Shown: positions 1-7,876, counted from the stretch's first letter. The stretch: 64,000 bases of DNA from an uncultured Spartobacteria bacterium (GCA_937901895.1 CALGTD010000137.1:1-64000); one strand, 5' to 3'. Numbers and translations: made by a program. The notes: a model not told the origin generated them from the sequence alone.

Positions 1-468
1 TGCGGCGGCGTTCAGGGTTTCCGCACCGGAGAGGCGCATCGTCCGCGACATGACCCACGCAATCGCGTAGACGACGCGCTGGAGGATGCCGAGCCGGTAG
101 AGGAGCGAGGAGAAGGCGGCGAAGAAGACGATCGAGGGAAGGATGGTGATCGCAAAGATCGGGCCACCGGCGGTGAACGCGGCGTCGTCGACATTGCCGC
201 CCGCGAGACGGGTCAGCCAGCCGAAGAGAAGGGAGGTGCCTTCCTTCGTGAAGGACAGCAACTGGACGAAGAAATGGCCGACGGCGTCGAACAGGAAACG
301 GACCGGTGGGACGTGAAGGACGAGGACGGCGAAGACGATCTGCAGCGCGATTCCGACGGCGACGAGCCGCCACTGGATGGCACGGCGGTTTGCGCTGAAC
401 GCGACGGCAATCGCGAGGAAGGCCGCGATGCCGAGGAGTCCGCGCAGGACGTTCAGGGGGATATCCAT
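1..468 (-). CDS. nupC: Concentrative nucleoside transporter (CNT/NupC family), 5' part, cut by window edge
   Basis: The minus frame is open from an ATG at 468 to base 1 (156 residues, no stop), so only the N-terminal part is present. It starts MDIPLNVLRGLLGIAAFLAI and holds several hydrophobic segments. The last residues, SGAETLNAAA, match the conserved SGAE stretch of cation-coupled nucleoside transporters. The protein should sit in the inner membrane and import nucleosides with H+ or Na+. It follows hpt and the moaD-like gene on the same strand after a 107 bp gap, which suits a purine-salvage grouping. The family call is firm; the subtype is not. Confidence 0.82.
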   Translation of the reverse strand, partial: MDIPLNVLRGLLGIAAFLAIAVAFSANRRAIQWRLVAVGIALQIVFAVLVLHVPPVRFLFDAVGHFFVQLLSFTKEGTSLLFGWLTRLAGGNVDDAAFTAGGPIFAITILPSIVFFAAFSSLLYRLGILQRVVYAIAWVMSRTMRLSGAETLNAAA

Positions 469-575
469 GGTGTGGGTCCGTGGAAAGCGACTGCCGTGCC
501 AGCCGGGCGCTCAGCCTGAAAGGGAGCGGATCGGCAAGGTTCGGCTGATCGGCGCTGCATCCGGTAAACCGCCGG

Positions 576-821
576 CTATCCGCCCTGAACAGGGGGCATG
601 ATCGAGACGATCTCGCCGGGCTGGATCACGTGGGTGCGTTCGACGTAATCAAGTCCGGCCGCGAGGAGAAGGCGGCTGTCCCACTCCTCGAGCTGCGGGA
701 GGTCGCGGAAGATTTTCGCGAGAAGGTCGGCGATCGTTGCGCCGGGTTCGATGTCGAATTCCCGCTCTTCGCAGCCGGCGAGATCGCGAAGGATCGAGTA
801 GAACTCGACGCGCACCGTCAT
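576..821 (-). CDS. moaD: MoaD/ThiS-family small sulfur carrier protein
   Basis: 81 residues with the ubiquitin-like beta-grasp pattern, ending in the diglycine tail (PPVQGG) that is adenylated and thiocarboxylated in MoaD, the small subunit of molybdopterin synthase. The middle (EPGATIADLLAKI) fits the MoaD/ThiS helix. Its ATG overlaps the stop of hpt by 4 bp (ATGA), so the two are translationally coupled. No moaE or other molybdenum-cofactor gene lies nearby, so a different sulfur-transfer role (ThiS- or cysteine-carrier-like) is possible. The family assignment is stronger than the symbol. Confidence 0.78.
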   Translation of the reverse strand: MTVRVEFYSILRDLAGCEEREFDIEPGATIADLLAKIFRDLPQLEEWDSRLLLAAGLDYVERTHVIQPGEIVSIMPPVQGG

Positions 822-1363
822 TTTTTGCCGCGTTCGATCGCCTCGTCGGTCAGCACTCCGACGAAGGGGAGGTTTCGGTAGTTCTCGTTGTAGTCGAGGC
901 CGTAGCCGACGACGAACTCGTTGGGGATGTCGAAGGCGACGTAGTCGGCGTGGATTTCCTGCTCGCGCTCGACCCGCTTGCGCAGAAGGACGCAGGTGCG
1001 AATGCTCAGCGCGCCGCCGGAGGAAAGGCGTTCGCGGATCGCGTGCAGCGTGTGGCCGCTGTCGAGAATGTCATCGAGAATGAGGACATGCCGGTCGCGC
1101 AAATCGGCAAGCTGCGACTGGCGGAAGTTCACCGTCCCGGTCGTCTTGGTGCCGTGGTAGCTCGACACGCTCAGGCAATCGACCTGGAGCGGGAGCGGCA
1201 CGCGGCGCAGGAGATCCGCCATGAAGATGAAGCTGCCGTTGAGGATGGCGATGACGGTGAGGTCCTTCCCCTGGTAGTCGACCGTGATCTCGTGGGCGAG
1301 TTCATCGAGCCGGCTGAGAATCGTGGATTCGTGGAACAGGATTTTCCGGATATCCTCAAGCAT
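818..1363 (-). CDS. hpt: Hypoxanthine phosphoribosyltransferase
   Basis: 181 residues, normal for bacterial HPRT. It converts hypoxanthine or guanine plus PRPP to IMP or GMP in the cytosol. The PRPP-binding loop with its two acidic residues (VLILDDILDSGHTL, about residues 93-106) is intact, and the N-terminal LNGSFIFMADLLRR region matches the family. The ATG at 1363 starts the frame. It is the first gene of a minus-strand group with moaD (4 bp overlap) and the nucleoside transporter, so uptake and salvage are plausibly co-expressed. Confidence 0.93.
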   Translation of the reverse strand: MLEDIRKILFHESTILSRLDELAHEITVDYQGKDLTVIAILNGSFIFMADLLRRVPLPLQVDCLSVSSYHGTKTTGTVNFRQSQLADLRDRHVLILDDILDSGHTLHAIRERLSSGGALSIRTCVLLRKRVEREQEIHADYVAFDIPNEFVVGYGLDYNENYRNLPFVGVLTDEAIERGKK

Positions 1364-1456
1364 GGGAGCCGATACGCTAGGCGAGCGAGGCCGGCGGCGG
1401 AAGATGAATCGTCGACGCCCGCGGAGAAACCGGCCGATTCGCCTATGCGAGAACCG

Positions 1457-1975
1457 CTACCGACGGACGATCACCGGCGTGCCGAGGGCGACGGCGTGAT
1501 AGAATCGGCGCGCCTGGGAATTGGGCAGGCGGACGCAGCCGTTGGAAACGGGTTGGCCCGGGACATGGCCGGCGTGGAGGCCGTAGGCGCCGGTGAAGCG
1601 CAGGAAATACGGCATGGACGCTCCGACGAATTTGCTGCCGGCGGGTCGGCGGTCCCGGCGGTTGTCGACGTTCGCTTTCACGACCCGGCCGTCGCGCACA
1701 TAGCTTCCGTAGATGGACGAACGGTGGTTCGGACTTTTCTGAATCACCTTGAACGTGCCGGTCGGCGTGTTCTTGCCCTCACGGCCCGAGGAAATCGGCG
1801 ATTGCGCGAGCAGGCGGCTGCCGTCGTAGAGGTAGGCGCGCTGATCGCCGAGGTCGATCACGATCCGGCGGCCGGAGCGGGGAGGGCCGTCGAACCATCC
1901 GCCGACCTCCGGGACCGTGGTGCAGCCGGTGAGCAGCAGCGTTGAAAGCGCGAGCGCGGGAAGAAGGCGATTCAC
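1457..1975 (-). CDS. L,D-transpeptidase (YkuD/ErfK family) lipoprotein
   Basis: 172 residues starting from a GTG. Residues 14-18 (LLTGC) form a lipobox, so the mature protein is predicted to be lipid-anchored at Cys18. The YkuD catalytic signature is present: His134 in GLHAGH and the nucleophile Cys147 in VSNGCVRL. Family members make 3-3 crosslinks in peptidoglycan or attach proteins to it. It is the last gene before ndh on the same strand, 34 bp from the ndh stop. The substrate cannot be read from the sequence. Confidence 0.88.
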   Translation of the reverse strand: MNRLLPALALSTLLLTGCTTVPEVGGWFDGPPRSGRRIVIDLGDQRAYLYDGSRLLAQSPISSGREGKNTPTGTFKVIQKSPNHRSSIYGSYVRDGRVVKANVDNRRDRRPAGSKFVGASMPYFLRFTGAYGLHAGHVPGQPVSNGCVRLPNSQARRFYHAVALGTPVIVRR

Positions 1976-2009
1976 GCAGGGACATCGCGGGCCACCGCGC
2001 CGGTGCGTG

Positions 2010-3302
2010 TCACTTTTCCGCAGGCGGCTCGGAGATCAGTCGTGCGCCGCGGGAATAGGCGAAATACGCCCATGCCCACTGGAAGAAGACGAAGACGCGG
2101 TTACGAAAGCCGATGAGGAAGTAGAGATGGATGAACGCCCATGCGAGCCATGCCGGCCAGCCGCTGAAGCGCAGGCCCTTCAGATCGGCAACGCCGGCAT
2201 GCCGGCCGATCGTCGCCAGGCTTCCCTTGTCGAAATACCAGAAGTCCTTCGCTGGCTCTCCGCGCAGGCTTCGCAGGATGTTTTTCGCGGCATGCTCGCC
2301 CATTTGCATCGCCGCGGGGGCGACTCCGGGAACGGGTCTGCCGGCCTTGTCCTTGATCGCGACCATGTCGCCAATTGCCTGGATCTCGGGATGACCGGGG
2401 ATGGAAAGATCCTGCGAGACCATCACGCATCCGGCCCGGTTCAGCTCGCAGCCAAGTTGCGCGGCAAGCGGCGAGGCGCGGTTTCCGGCCGCCCAGACGA
2501 CGGTGCGCGCGGGGATGCGGCCGCTCTTGAGAGTTACGCCCTCCGCGTCAACCATCTCGACCGGATCGCCGACCCGCACCTCCACATGGAGCTTCTGCTC
2601 GAGTTGCCGTTTCGCACTTTCGGAGAGCGCCTCGGTGTAGGCGGGCAGCACACGCGGTCCGGCTTCGACGAGGAGCACGCGGGTCTGCTGCGGATTGATG
2701 TTCCGGAAGTCGCGGGCAAGCGTCCAGCGGGCGAGTTCCGAAATGGCGCCCGCCATTTCCACGCCGGTGGGTCCCGCGCCGACCACGACGAACGTCATGA
2801 ACGCCCGCCGCAGTTCCCCGTCCTGCGTCTTCTCCGCCTGCTCGAACGCCGTCAGCACCCGGCGGCGAATGTCGACCGCATCGTGCAGGCTCTTCAGGCC
2901 GGGCGCGAATCGCTCCCATTCGTCGTGACCGAAATACGAATGGCGTGCCCCCGTGGCGACGATGAGATAATCGTAGGAAATCGGACCGTCCGCGGTAACC
3001 ACCGTCCGCTCGTCGGGCCGGATCTCCTTCACTTCGGAGAGAATCACCGTGACGTTTTCCTGTTCCCGAACAATGGAGCGGATTGGCTTGGCGATGTCGG
3101 CGGGGGACAGGCCCGCCGTCGCCACCTGGTAGAGCAGGGGCTGGAAGAGGTGATGGTTGCTTCGGTCGAGCAGGAGGATTCTTGCCGGGGCCCCCTTCAG
3201 TGCGCGAACGGCACTCAGTCCTCCGAAGCCCCCGCCGATCACAACGACCACGGGCAGGCTTGCTTTTTCCCCACTGGCTGACGATGGTGGACGGGAATTC
3301 AC
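2010..3302 (-). CDS. ndh: Type II NADH dehydrogenase (NDH-2), FAD-dependent
   Basis: 430 residues. NDH-2 passes electrons from NADH to quinone at the inner membrane without pumping protons. Two Rossmann nucleotide sites are visible: GGGFGGL near residue 23 (FAD) and VVVGAGPTGVEMAG near residue 172 (NADH). The C-terminus has the hydrophobic, Trp-rich stretch used for membrane attachment (about residues 390-415). The only suitable start is the GTG at 3302, which puts the start codon 4 bp from the palindrome at 3306-3329. It is transcribed away from nuoD, so both NADH-oxidising systems share one regulatory spacer. Confidence 0.93.
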   Translation of the reverse strand: MNSRPPSSASGEKASLPVVVVIGGGFGGLSAVRALKGAPARILLLDRSNHHLFQPLLYQVATAGLSPADIAKPIRSIVREQENVTVILSEVKEIRPDERTVVTADGPISYDYLIVATGARHSYFGHDEWERFAPGLKSLHDAVDIRRRVLTAFEQAEKTQDGELRRAFMTFVVVGAGPTGVEMAGAISELARWTLARDFRNINPQQTRVLLVEAGPRVLPAYTEALSESAKRQLEQKLHVEVRVGDPVEMVDAEGVTLKSGRIPARTVVWAAGNRASPLAAQLGCELNRAGCVMVSQDLSIPGHPEIQAIGDMVAIKDKAGRPVPGVAPAAMQMGEHAAKNILRSLRGEPAKDFWYFDKGSLATIGRHAGVADLKGLRFSGWPAWLAWAFIHLYFLIGFRNRVFVFFQWAWAYFAYSRGARLISEPPAEK

Positions 3303-3305
3303 GGG

Positions 3306-3329
3306 ACTTTGTGAAATTTTTCACAAAGT
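3306..3329. promoter_or_regulatory. Perfect palindromic operator, Rex-like (also fits the Crp consensus)
   Basis: Two 11-bp arms, ACTTTGTGAAA and TTTCACAAAGT, flank a TT centre with no mismatch. The core reads TTGTGAA-N4-TTCACAA, the consensus of the NADH/NAD+-sensing repressor Rex. It lies in the 72-bp spacer between the divergent ndh and nuoD starts, both classical Rex-type targets. TGTGA-N6-TCACA is also the Crp consensus, so a Crp/Fnr regulator is an alternative. Neither regulator gene is in the window. That it is a regulator site is well supported; which regulator is inferred from context. Confidence 0.72.
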
Positions 3330-3374
3330 CGGCCGGGTTTCAAATTTTTCCCGAAATTTTGCGCCTGCTCAAGA

Positions 3375-4625
3375 ATGTCCAAGACGATCGTTGAACAACC
3401 CGACACGCTGGCTCGCGGCCTGCACAGCCTGGAAAAAGCGCAGGAGGGCGGGGAGCTGCTGGGCGAGACGATGACGCTGAGCATGGGGCCGTCGCACCCC
3501 GCCACGCACGGCGTGCTGCGGATCGTGCTGGAGCTTGATGGCGAGCTCATCACGAAGGCGACGCCCGATATCGGCTACCTGCACCGAGGCGACGAGAAAA
3601 TCGCGGAGAACATGCAATACAACCAGTTCGTCCCTTACACGGACCGGCTGGATTACCTGGCCCCGATCGCGAACAACGTCGCGTATGCGCTCGCGGTGGA
3701 AAAACTGATGGGTTGGGAGCTGCCGCCGCGAGGCAAGGCGATCCGCGTGATCTGCTGCGAGCTGGCCCGCATTTCCTCCCACATGCTGGGGCTTGGAGCG
3801 TTCGGCATGGATCTGGGCGCGACCACGGTGTTCCTCTGGACCTTCACCGAGCGAGAGAAGATCTACAACCTCGTCGAGCAGCTCACGGGCGCGCGGTTCA
3901 CCACGAGCTACACGCGCGTGGGCGGACAGACGCGCGACCTGCCGCCGACGTTCATTCCGCAGCTCAAGGAATTTGTCGAGGGGCTGAAGGGTTCGCTGGA
4001 CGAACTCGACAAGCTGCTCACGCGAAATCCGATCTTCATCCACCGCACGAAGGACATCGGAATCATCACGAAGGAGGACGCGATCGCCTATGCGATTTCC
4101 GGCCCGAACCTTCGCGGCAGCGGCATCGAGCACGACCTCCGTCGCAAGCAGCCGTATCTTGACTACGAAAAATACGATTTCGAGATTCCGATCGGCACGG
4201 TCGGCGACGCCTACGACCGGTATCTCGTGCGCATGGAGGAGATGCGGCAGAGCATCCGGATCCTCGAGCAGGTCATCGACAAGCTTCCCTCGGGTCCCAT
4301 CAACTGGCACGACCCGAAGAGCACGCTGCCGGACAAGGTGGACGTGCTCACGAAGATGGAGGAACTCATCCACCACTTCATCGTCGTCACCGAGGGGGCG
4401 GACGCTCCTCCGGGAGAGGTGTATTTCGGCGCGGAAAATCCCAAGGGCGAGCTGGGATTCTACATCTACAGTCTCGGCGGAGGTGTTCCGTATCGCCTCA
4501 AGATTCGCGCGCCATCGTTCGTGAATCTCTCGATCCTTCCGAAGATTCTGCCCGGCCATTTCGTGAGCGATGTCGCCAGCGTGCTTGGCAGCATCGACTT
4601 CGTGATGGGCGAGTGCGACCGGTAA
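3375..4625 (+). CDS. nuoD: NADH-quinone oxidoreductase subunit D
   Basis: 416 residues, full length for the 49-kDa subunit of respiratory complex I, which forms the quinone site on the peripheral arm. The start region with SMGPSHPATHGVLRIVLELD is the NuoD hallmark, followed by DIGYLHRGDEKIAE and ending in DFVMGECDR. The ATG at 3375 has no clear Shine-Dalgarno. nuoE and nuoF follow only after a 650-bp stretch that carries genes on the other strand, so the complex I genes are split into at least two units here. A hairpin follows the stop. Confidence 0.96.
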   Translation: MSKTIVEQPDTLARGLHSLEKAQEGGELLGETMTLSMGPSHPATHGVLRIVLELDGELITKATPDIGYLHRGDEKIAENMQYNQFVPYTDRLDYLAPIANNVAYALAVEKLMGWELPPRGKAIRVICCELARISSHMLGLGAFGMDLGATTVFLWTFTEREKIYNLVEQLTGARFTTSYTRVGGQTRDLPPTFIPQLKEFVEGLKGSLDELDKLLTRNPIFIHRTKDIGIITKEDAIAYAISGPNLRGSGIEHDLRRKQPYLDYEKYDFEIPIGTVGDAYDRYLVRMEEMRQSIRILEQVIDKLPSGPINWHDPKSTLPDKVDVLTKMEELIHHFIVVTEGADAPPGEVYFGAENPKGELGFYIYSLGGGVPYRLKIRAPSFVNLSILPKILPGHFVSDVASVLGSIDFVMGECDR

Positions 4626-4647
4626 ACTGGCCGGTCGGATAAAAGAA

Positions 4648-4685
4648 CTCCCGGCCCTCGGAGCGCTTGCTCCTCAGGCCGGGAG
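4648..4685. terminator. Nested-stem hairpin between convergent genes, likely bidirectional terminator
   Basis: A 9-bp outer stem (CTCCCGGCC at 4648 with GGCCGGGAG at 4677) encloses a second stem, GGAGC-GCTT-GCTCC. It starts 22 bp after the nuoD stop and 22 bp before the end of the facing minus-strand ORF. There is no T-run. The same architecture recurs at 57256-57294. Confidence 0.6.
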
Positions 4686-4707
4686 ACCCCAGAAAGTGGC
4701 AGCCCGC

Positions 4708-4884
4708 TCAGAGGCGGGGAAAGGGATTCCAGCGACTCAGGGCGACCGCGACCATTGCGGCGAACCCGGTCTCCTCCCGCAGTTCCTCGGGGGCATGTTC
4801 CCGCAGAGAAGGCTCGCGTCGGAGTCCGGCCGATGCCGCGAGCGAGCACTCGCGTTTGTCACGATAGAGTTCCAGGTCGCACAT
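4708..4884 (-). CDS. Possible small ORF (58 aa) downstream of lipoprotein gene
   Basis: A minus frame from an ATG at 4884 to a TGA at 4708 encodes 58 residues beginning MCDLELYRDKREC. It starts 5 bp after the stop of the small lipoprotein gene, a spacing that allows coupled translation, and it ends before the convergent hairpin. No family is recognised and there is no signal or membrane segment. It may equally be the 3' untranslated region of the lipoprotein transcript. Confidence 0.3.
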   Translation of the reverse strand: MCDLELYRDKRECSLAASAGLRREPSLREHAPEELREETGFAAMVAVALSRWNPFPRL

Positions 4885-4889
4885 GGCGG

Positions 4890-5057
4890 TCAGTAGGTGG
4901 TCGTGGTGCGGGTCACGCTCGCTCCGGAAGACACCGGGGTGTCGACGGTCGTGGTGGTGCGCGTCACCGGTTCCTCGCTCTTCACGGACACACAGCTCGA
5001 AAGGGCGAATGCAGCAACGATGGCTGCGAGGAGAAGCGAGAGCGGCAGGGGATTCAT
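4890..5057 (-). CDS. Small lipoprotein with Thr-rich repeat
   Basis: 55 residues from the ATG at 5057 (MNPLPLSLLLAAIVAAFALS). The signal peptide ends in a lipobox (ALSSC), so the mature protein is a roughly 35-residue lipid-anchored peptide. It contains the same short unit twice, VTRTTTT, separated by about ten residues. An in-frame ATG 10 codons upstream exists, but it would push the signal inward, so the later start is preferred. It sits alone on the minus strand between nuoD and nuoE. Function is unknown. Confidence 0.62.
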   Translation of the reverse strand: MNPLPLSLLLAAIVAAFALSSCVSVKSEEPVTRTTTTVDTPVSSGASVTRTTTTY

Positions 5058-5280
5058 GGGGTGGGTGGTTTCAACAATACCCTGCAATGGCCGTGCCAGA
5101 GGGGGGTAAACTGCGCATATCTCCTTGGAAAGAAGGGGTATGGGGAAACCGCTCTAGCGCGCCGGACTGCCGATTTTTATGGCGGAATGCACGGTTTCGC
5201 GGTCGTGGTCATGCGAAATGCAAGACGTAGCGACGCGTTCCTGAGCGTTGTCGTTGTGCGAAGAAAATGAGCATGGACGC

Positions 5281-5850
5281 ATGGGGAAATTTCTGGATGA
5301 TGGCACGCGCCAGATGACGACCACGGAGACTTCCAGACAGGCTGACAACATACCCGCCGACCTCCTGGCGGAGATCGAAGAGGCGATCAGCCATTACCCG
5401 GTTTCCAAGCGCAGCGCATCGCTTCCGCTTCTTCACCTCTGGCAGAATCACTTCGGGTTCATCGACGATTCCGGCATCGAGTGGATCGCCGCAAAGCTGG
5501 ATCTCACGCCGGTGAACATCTACGAACTCGTGACGTTTTACCCGTGGTTCCGCCGGGAGGCGGCCGGGAAGACGATCATCCGCGTCTGCCGCACCCTGGC
5601 CTGCGCGATGGCGGGTTCCTACGAACTCCGGGAGAAATTCTGCGAGGCCACGGGAGTGGATCCGAACGCTGAACACCACGGTTACGGCCATGCGCCGCCG
5701 ACGAGCCCGGACGGGAAATTCAGCGTCGAGTTCGTGGAATGCCTCGCGAGCTGCGGCACTGCACCCGTGTGCCTGATCAACGACGACCTTCACGAGAAGG
5801 TGACGCCCGCCGATGTTCCGCGCATCGTAAAGCAATACGACGAGGCGTAG
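5281..5850 (+). CDS. nuoE: NADH-quinone oxidoreductase subunit E (24 kDa, [2Fe-2S])
   Basis: The NADH module subunit of complex I carrying a [2Fe-2S] cluster. Counted from the ATG at 5281 the protein has 189 residues and the four ligands are Cys103 and Cys108 (CX4C) and Cys154 and Cys158 (CX3C), as in the family. The start is uncertain: an in-frame ATG at 5314 would remove 11 residues and neither has a convincing ribosome site. nuoF begins 41 bp after the stop, so the two are one unit. Confidence 0.93.
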   Translation: MGKFLDDGTRQMTTTETSRQADNIPADLLAEIEEAISHYPVSKRSASLPLLHLWQNHFGFIDDSGIEWIAAKLDLTPVNIYELVTFYPWFRREAAGKTIIRVCRTLACAMAGSYELREKFCEATGVDPNAEHHGYGHAPPTSPDGKFSVEFVECLASCGTAPVCLINDDLHEKVTPADVPRIVKQYDEA

Positions 5851-5891
5851 AGCGCCCGACTTTTTCAGACCTTCCGCATTTTTCGACCGAA

Positions 5892-7235
5892 ATGTCCCTG
5901 ATTCACGCCCCGCATCCGAAGGAGCGCCGCATCATCTTCGAGCGCATCAGCAAGCCCGGATGGTCTCCCGACATCGAGACCTACCTCAATGCCGGCGGCT
6001 ACGAGATGCTGAAGAAGGCGCTCGGCATGCAACCGCAGGAAATCGTCGACGCCGTCAAGGCCGCCAACCTGCGTGGGCGCGGCGGTGCGGGATTCCCGTG
6101 CGGGGTGAAGTGGAGCTTCATCAAGCGCGACGACGGCAAGCCGCACTATATCACGGTTAACGGCGACGAGTCGGAGCCCGGCACGTTCAAGGACCGCTAC
6201 ATTCTTCACAACGATCCGCACCAGCTCATCGAGGGGCTGCTCATCGCCGCGTGGGCGCTGAACGTGAACCTCGCCTACATCTACATCCGCTGCGAGTTCC
6301 CGCACGCGGCCAGGATCGTGTGGAATGCGATCAAGGAGGCGAAGGCAAAGGGCTTCGTCGGGAAGAACATTCTGGGCAGCGGCTTTGATTGCGACATCTA
6401 CGTGCATCAGGGCGCCGCGGCCTACATCTGTGGCGAGGAGACGAGCCTCATCGAGTCGCTCGAGGGCAAGCGCCCGTATCCGCGGATCAAGCCTCCGTAT
6501 TTCCCGGCGGTGCTCGGCCTCTACATGTCGCCGACGATCGTAAACAACGTCGAGACGTTGTGCCATGTCAGCCACATCCTGCGGCTCGGTCCGGAGGAAT
6601 ACGCGAAGATGGGCACGCCCGGCGACGGCGGCACGCGCACGATGTGCGTGAGCGGCGACGTGATGAAGCCCGGATTCTACGAACTTCCCGCCGGCGCAGT
6701 GACGCTGAGGGAATTGATCTTCGACATCTGCGGCGGTCTCAAGCCCGGCCGGAAGTTGAAGGCGGTCATTCCCGGAGGCAGCTCGGCGAAGGTCATGCGC
6801 GCCGACGAGATTTACAAGGTCAAGACCAAGGCCGCCGATGGCTCGATGGTCGAGAAGGAGATTCCGATGCTCGACGTCGTGATGGACGCGGCGAGTCTCG
6901 CCTCCGTCGGCACGATGGTGGGCTCCGGCGGCGTGATGGTGATGGACGACTCCCGCGACATGGTGTGGGCGCTCAACAACCTCAACCAATTCTACGCGCA
7001 CGAGAGCTGCGGTCAGTGCACACCGTGCCGCGAGGGCAGCCTGTGGATGTCGAAGATGACCACGCGTATGCTGGCGGGTGGTGGTCGTGCGGAGGATCCC
7101 GCCGTGCTCAAGAACGTTGCCGACAACATCGCGGGCCGCACGGTCTGCGCGTTCGGCGAAGCCTGCTCCTGGCCGACCCAGAGCTTCCTCGCGAAATTTC
7201 CCGAGGAATTCGCGGCTGCTGCCTCGGGCAGATAA
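5892..7235 (+). CDS. nuoF: NADH-quinone oxidoreductase subunit F (51 kDa, FMN and 4Fe-4S)
   Basis: 447 residues. NuoF binds NADH and FMN and starts electron transfer in complex I. The glycine-rich site GRGGAGFPCGVKWSF lies at residues 62-76. The N3 [4Fe-4S] ligands are Cys373, Cys376 and Cys379 in ESCGQCTPCREG plus Cys419. The ATG at 5892 fits the family N-terminus; the open frame extends upstream into nuoE but shows no homology there. nuoG does not follow, so the remaining subunits must lie elsewhere. Confidence 0.96.
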   Translation: MSLIHAPHPKERRIIFERISKPGWSPDIETYLNAGGYEMLKKALGMQPQEIVDAVKAANLRGRGGAGFPCGVKWSFIKRDDGKPHYITVNGDESEPGTFKDRYILHNDPHQLIEGLLIAAWALNVNLAYIYIRCEFPHAARIVWNAIKEAKAKGFVGKNILGSGFDCDIYVHQGAAAYICGEETSLIESLEGKRPYPRIKPPYFPAVLGLYMSPTIVNNVETLCHVSHILRLGPEEYAKMGTPGDGGTRTMCVSGDVMKPGFYELPAGAVTLRELIFDICGGLKPGRKLKAVIPGGSSAKVMRADEIYKVKTKAADGSMVEKEIPMLDVVMDAASLASVGTMVGSGGVMVMDDSRDMVWALNNLNQFYAHESCGQCTPCREGSLWMSKMTTRMLAGGGRAEDPAVLKNVADNIAGRTVCAFGEACSWPTQSFLAKFPEEFAAAASGR

Positions 7236-7284
7236 TCGCAGGGTTTTCCTCGCGAGGTTCGTCCGCCGCGGCGAGAGTGTTCCC

Positions 7285-7773
7285 ATGAGTGGGACGCTGC
7301 CCGATGCCACAGGACTCGAAGCGAGGTTCGAGCGCGAGCTGGCCGCCTCGGTTCCTGGCTGGCGCGAGGGACCGGCGGCTCGATTGACCGCGAGCGCGCC
7401 CGTGCTGCTCGTCCGCGATGTCGTCGCAGCCGCGAACCACTACCGGGATGCGCTGGGCTTCGGCTACGAGCAGTTCTTCGGAGAACCGCCTGCGTTTGTG
7501 ATCCTGCACCGCGACGGAATGTATCTCATGCTGCGTCAGGCCGACGATCCCGCGCATGTCGTGCCTCACTGGAGGGTGTCGGAAAAATTGTGGAACGCCT
7601 ATTTCTGGGTGAGCGACGCGGATGCGTTGCACGCGGAGTTCGTGAGTCGCGGGGCGAAGATCGACTATGGGCCGTGCGATCAGCCGTATGGATGCCGGGA
7701 ATTTGGCATCCAGGATCTCGATGGCTACGACATCGGGTTTGGGCAGGTGGTCGGTGAGTCCAAAGGGACTTGA
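7285..7773 (+). CDS. Glyoxalase/bleomycin-resistance-fold (VOC) protein
   Basis: 162 residues with one vicinal-oxygen-chelate unit. The region from VLLVRDVVAAANHYRDALGF onward matches the start of the fold, and the C-terminal part (EFGIQDLDGYDIGFGQ) matches the metal-binding end strand with its conserved DLDGY. Roughly 30 leading residues precede the fold. It follows nuoF by 49 bp and may be read through from it, but nothing links it functionally to complex I. The substrate is unknown; glyoxalase, dioxygenase and drug-binding members share this fold. Confidence 0.78.
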   Translation: MSGTLPDATGLEARFERELAASVPGWREGPAARLTASAPVLLVRDVVAAANHYRDALGFGYEQFFGEPPAFVILHRDGMYLMLRQADDPAHVVPHWRVSEKLWNAYFWVSDADALHAEFVSRGAKIDYGPCDQPYGCREFGIQDLDGYDIGFGQVVGESKGT

Positions 7774-7780
7774 GGGCCGC

Positions 7781-7855
7781 TCAGTAGAGTCCGAGCAGCT
7801 TCAGGACCACAACGAGCACGACGACCACGCCGATAATGTAGAAAATGCTGTGCAT
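7781..7855 (-). CDS. 24-residue hydrophobic microprotein
   Basis: A minus ORF from an ATG at 7855 to a TGA at 7781 encodes 24 residues starting MHSIFYIIGVVVVLVVVLKL, almost all of it one membrane-spanning segment, ending GLY. It lies 43 bp behind the second chromate transporter gene with a hairpin between them. Very short single-span proteins with this I/V-rich pattern are common in bacteria. No function is assigned; chance occurrence cannot be excluded. Confidence 0.4.
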   Translation of the reverse strand: MHSIFYIIGVVVVLVVVLKLLGLY

Positions 7856-7857
7856 GC

Positions 7858-7876
7858 CGGGAGTTCGCTTCCCGGG
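7858..7876. terminator. Hairpin after the chromate transporter pair
   Basis: CCGGGA and TCCCGG pair across a 7-nt loop, 22 bp past the stop of the downstream chrA-like gene on the minus strand. It lacks a T-run and could also cover the ribosome site of the 24-residue ORF. Confidence 0.35.

Noticed and set aside
737..1945. 402-residue plus-strand open frame across hpt and the L,D-transpeptidase gene
   Set aside because: It is antisense to two clear genes, is Arg/Ala/Asp/Gly-rich and has no recognisable motif. Long antisense frames are expected in GC-rich DNA.
1917..3281. 454-residue plus-strand frame opposite ndh
   Set aside because: A shadow of the well-supported ndh gene; composition is biased and no domain is visible.
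3369..4559. 396-residue minus frame opposite nuoD
   Set aside because: Antisense shadow of nuoD with Arg/His/Val-rich composition.
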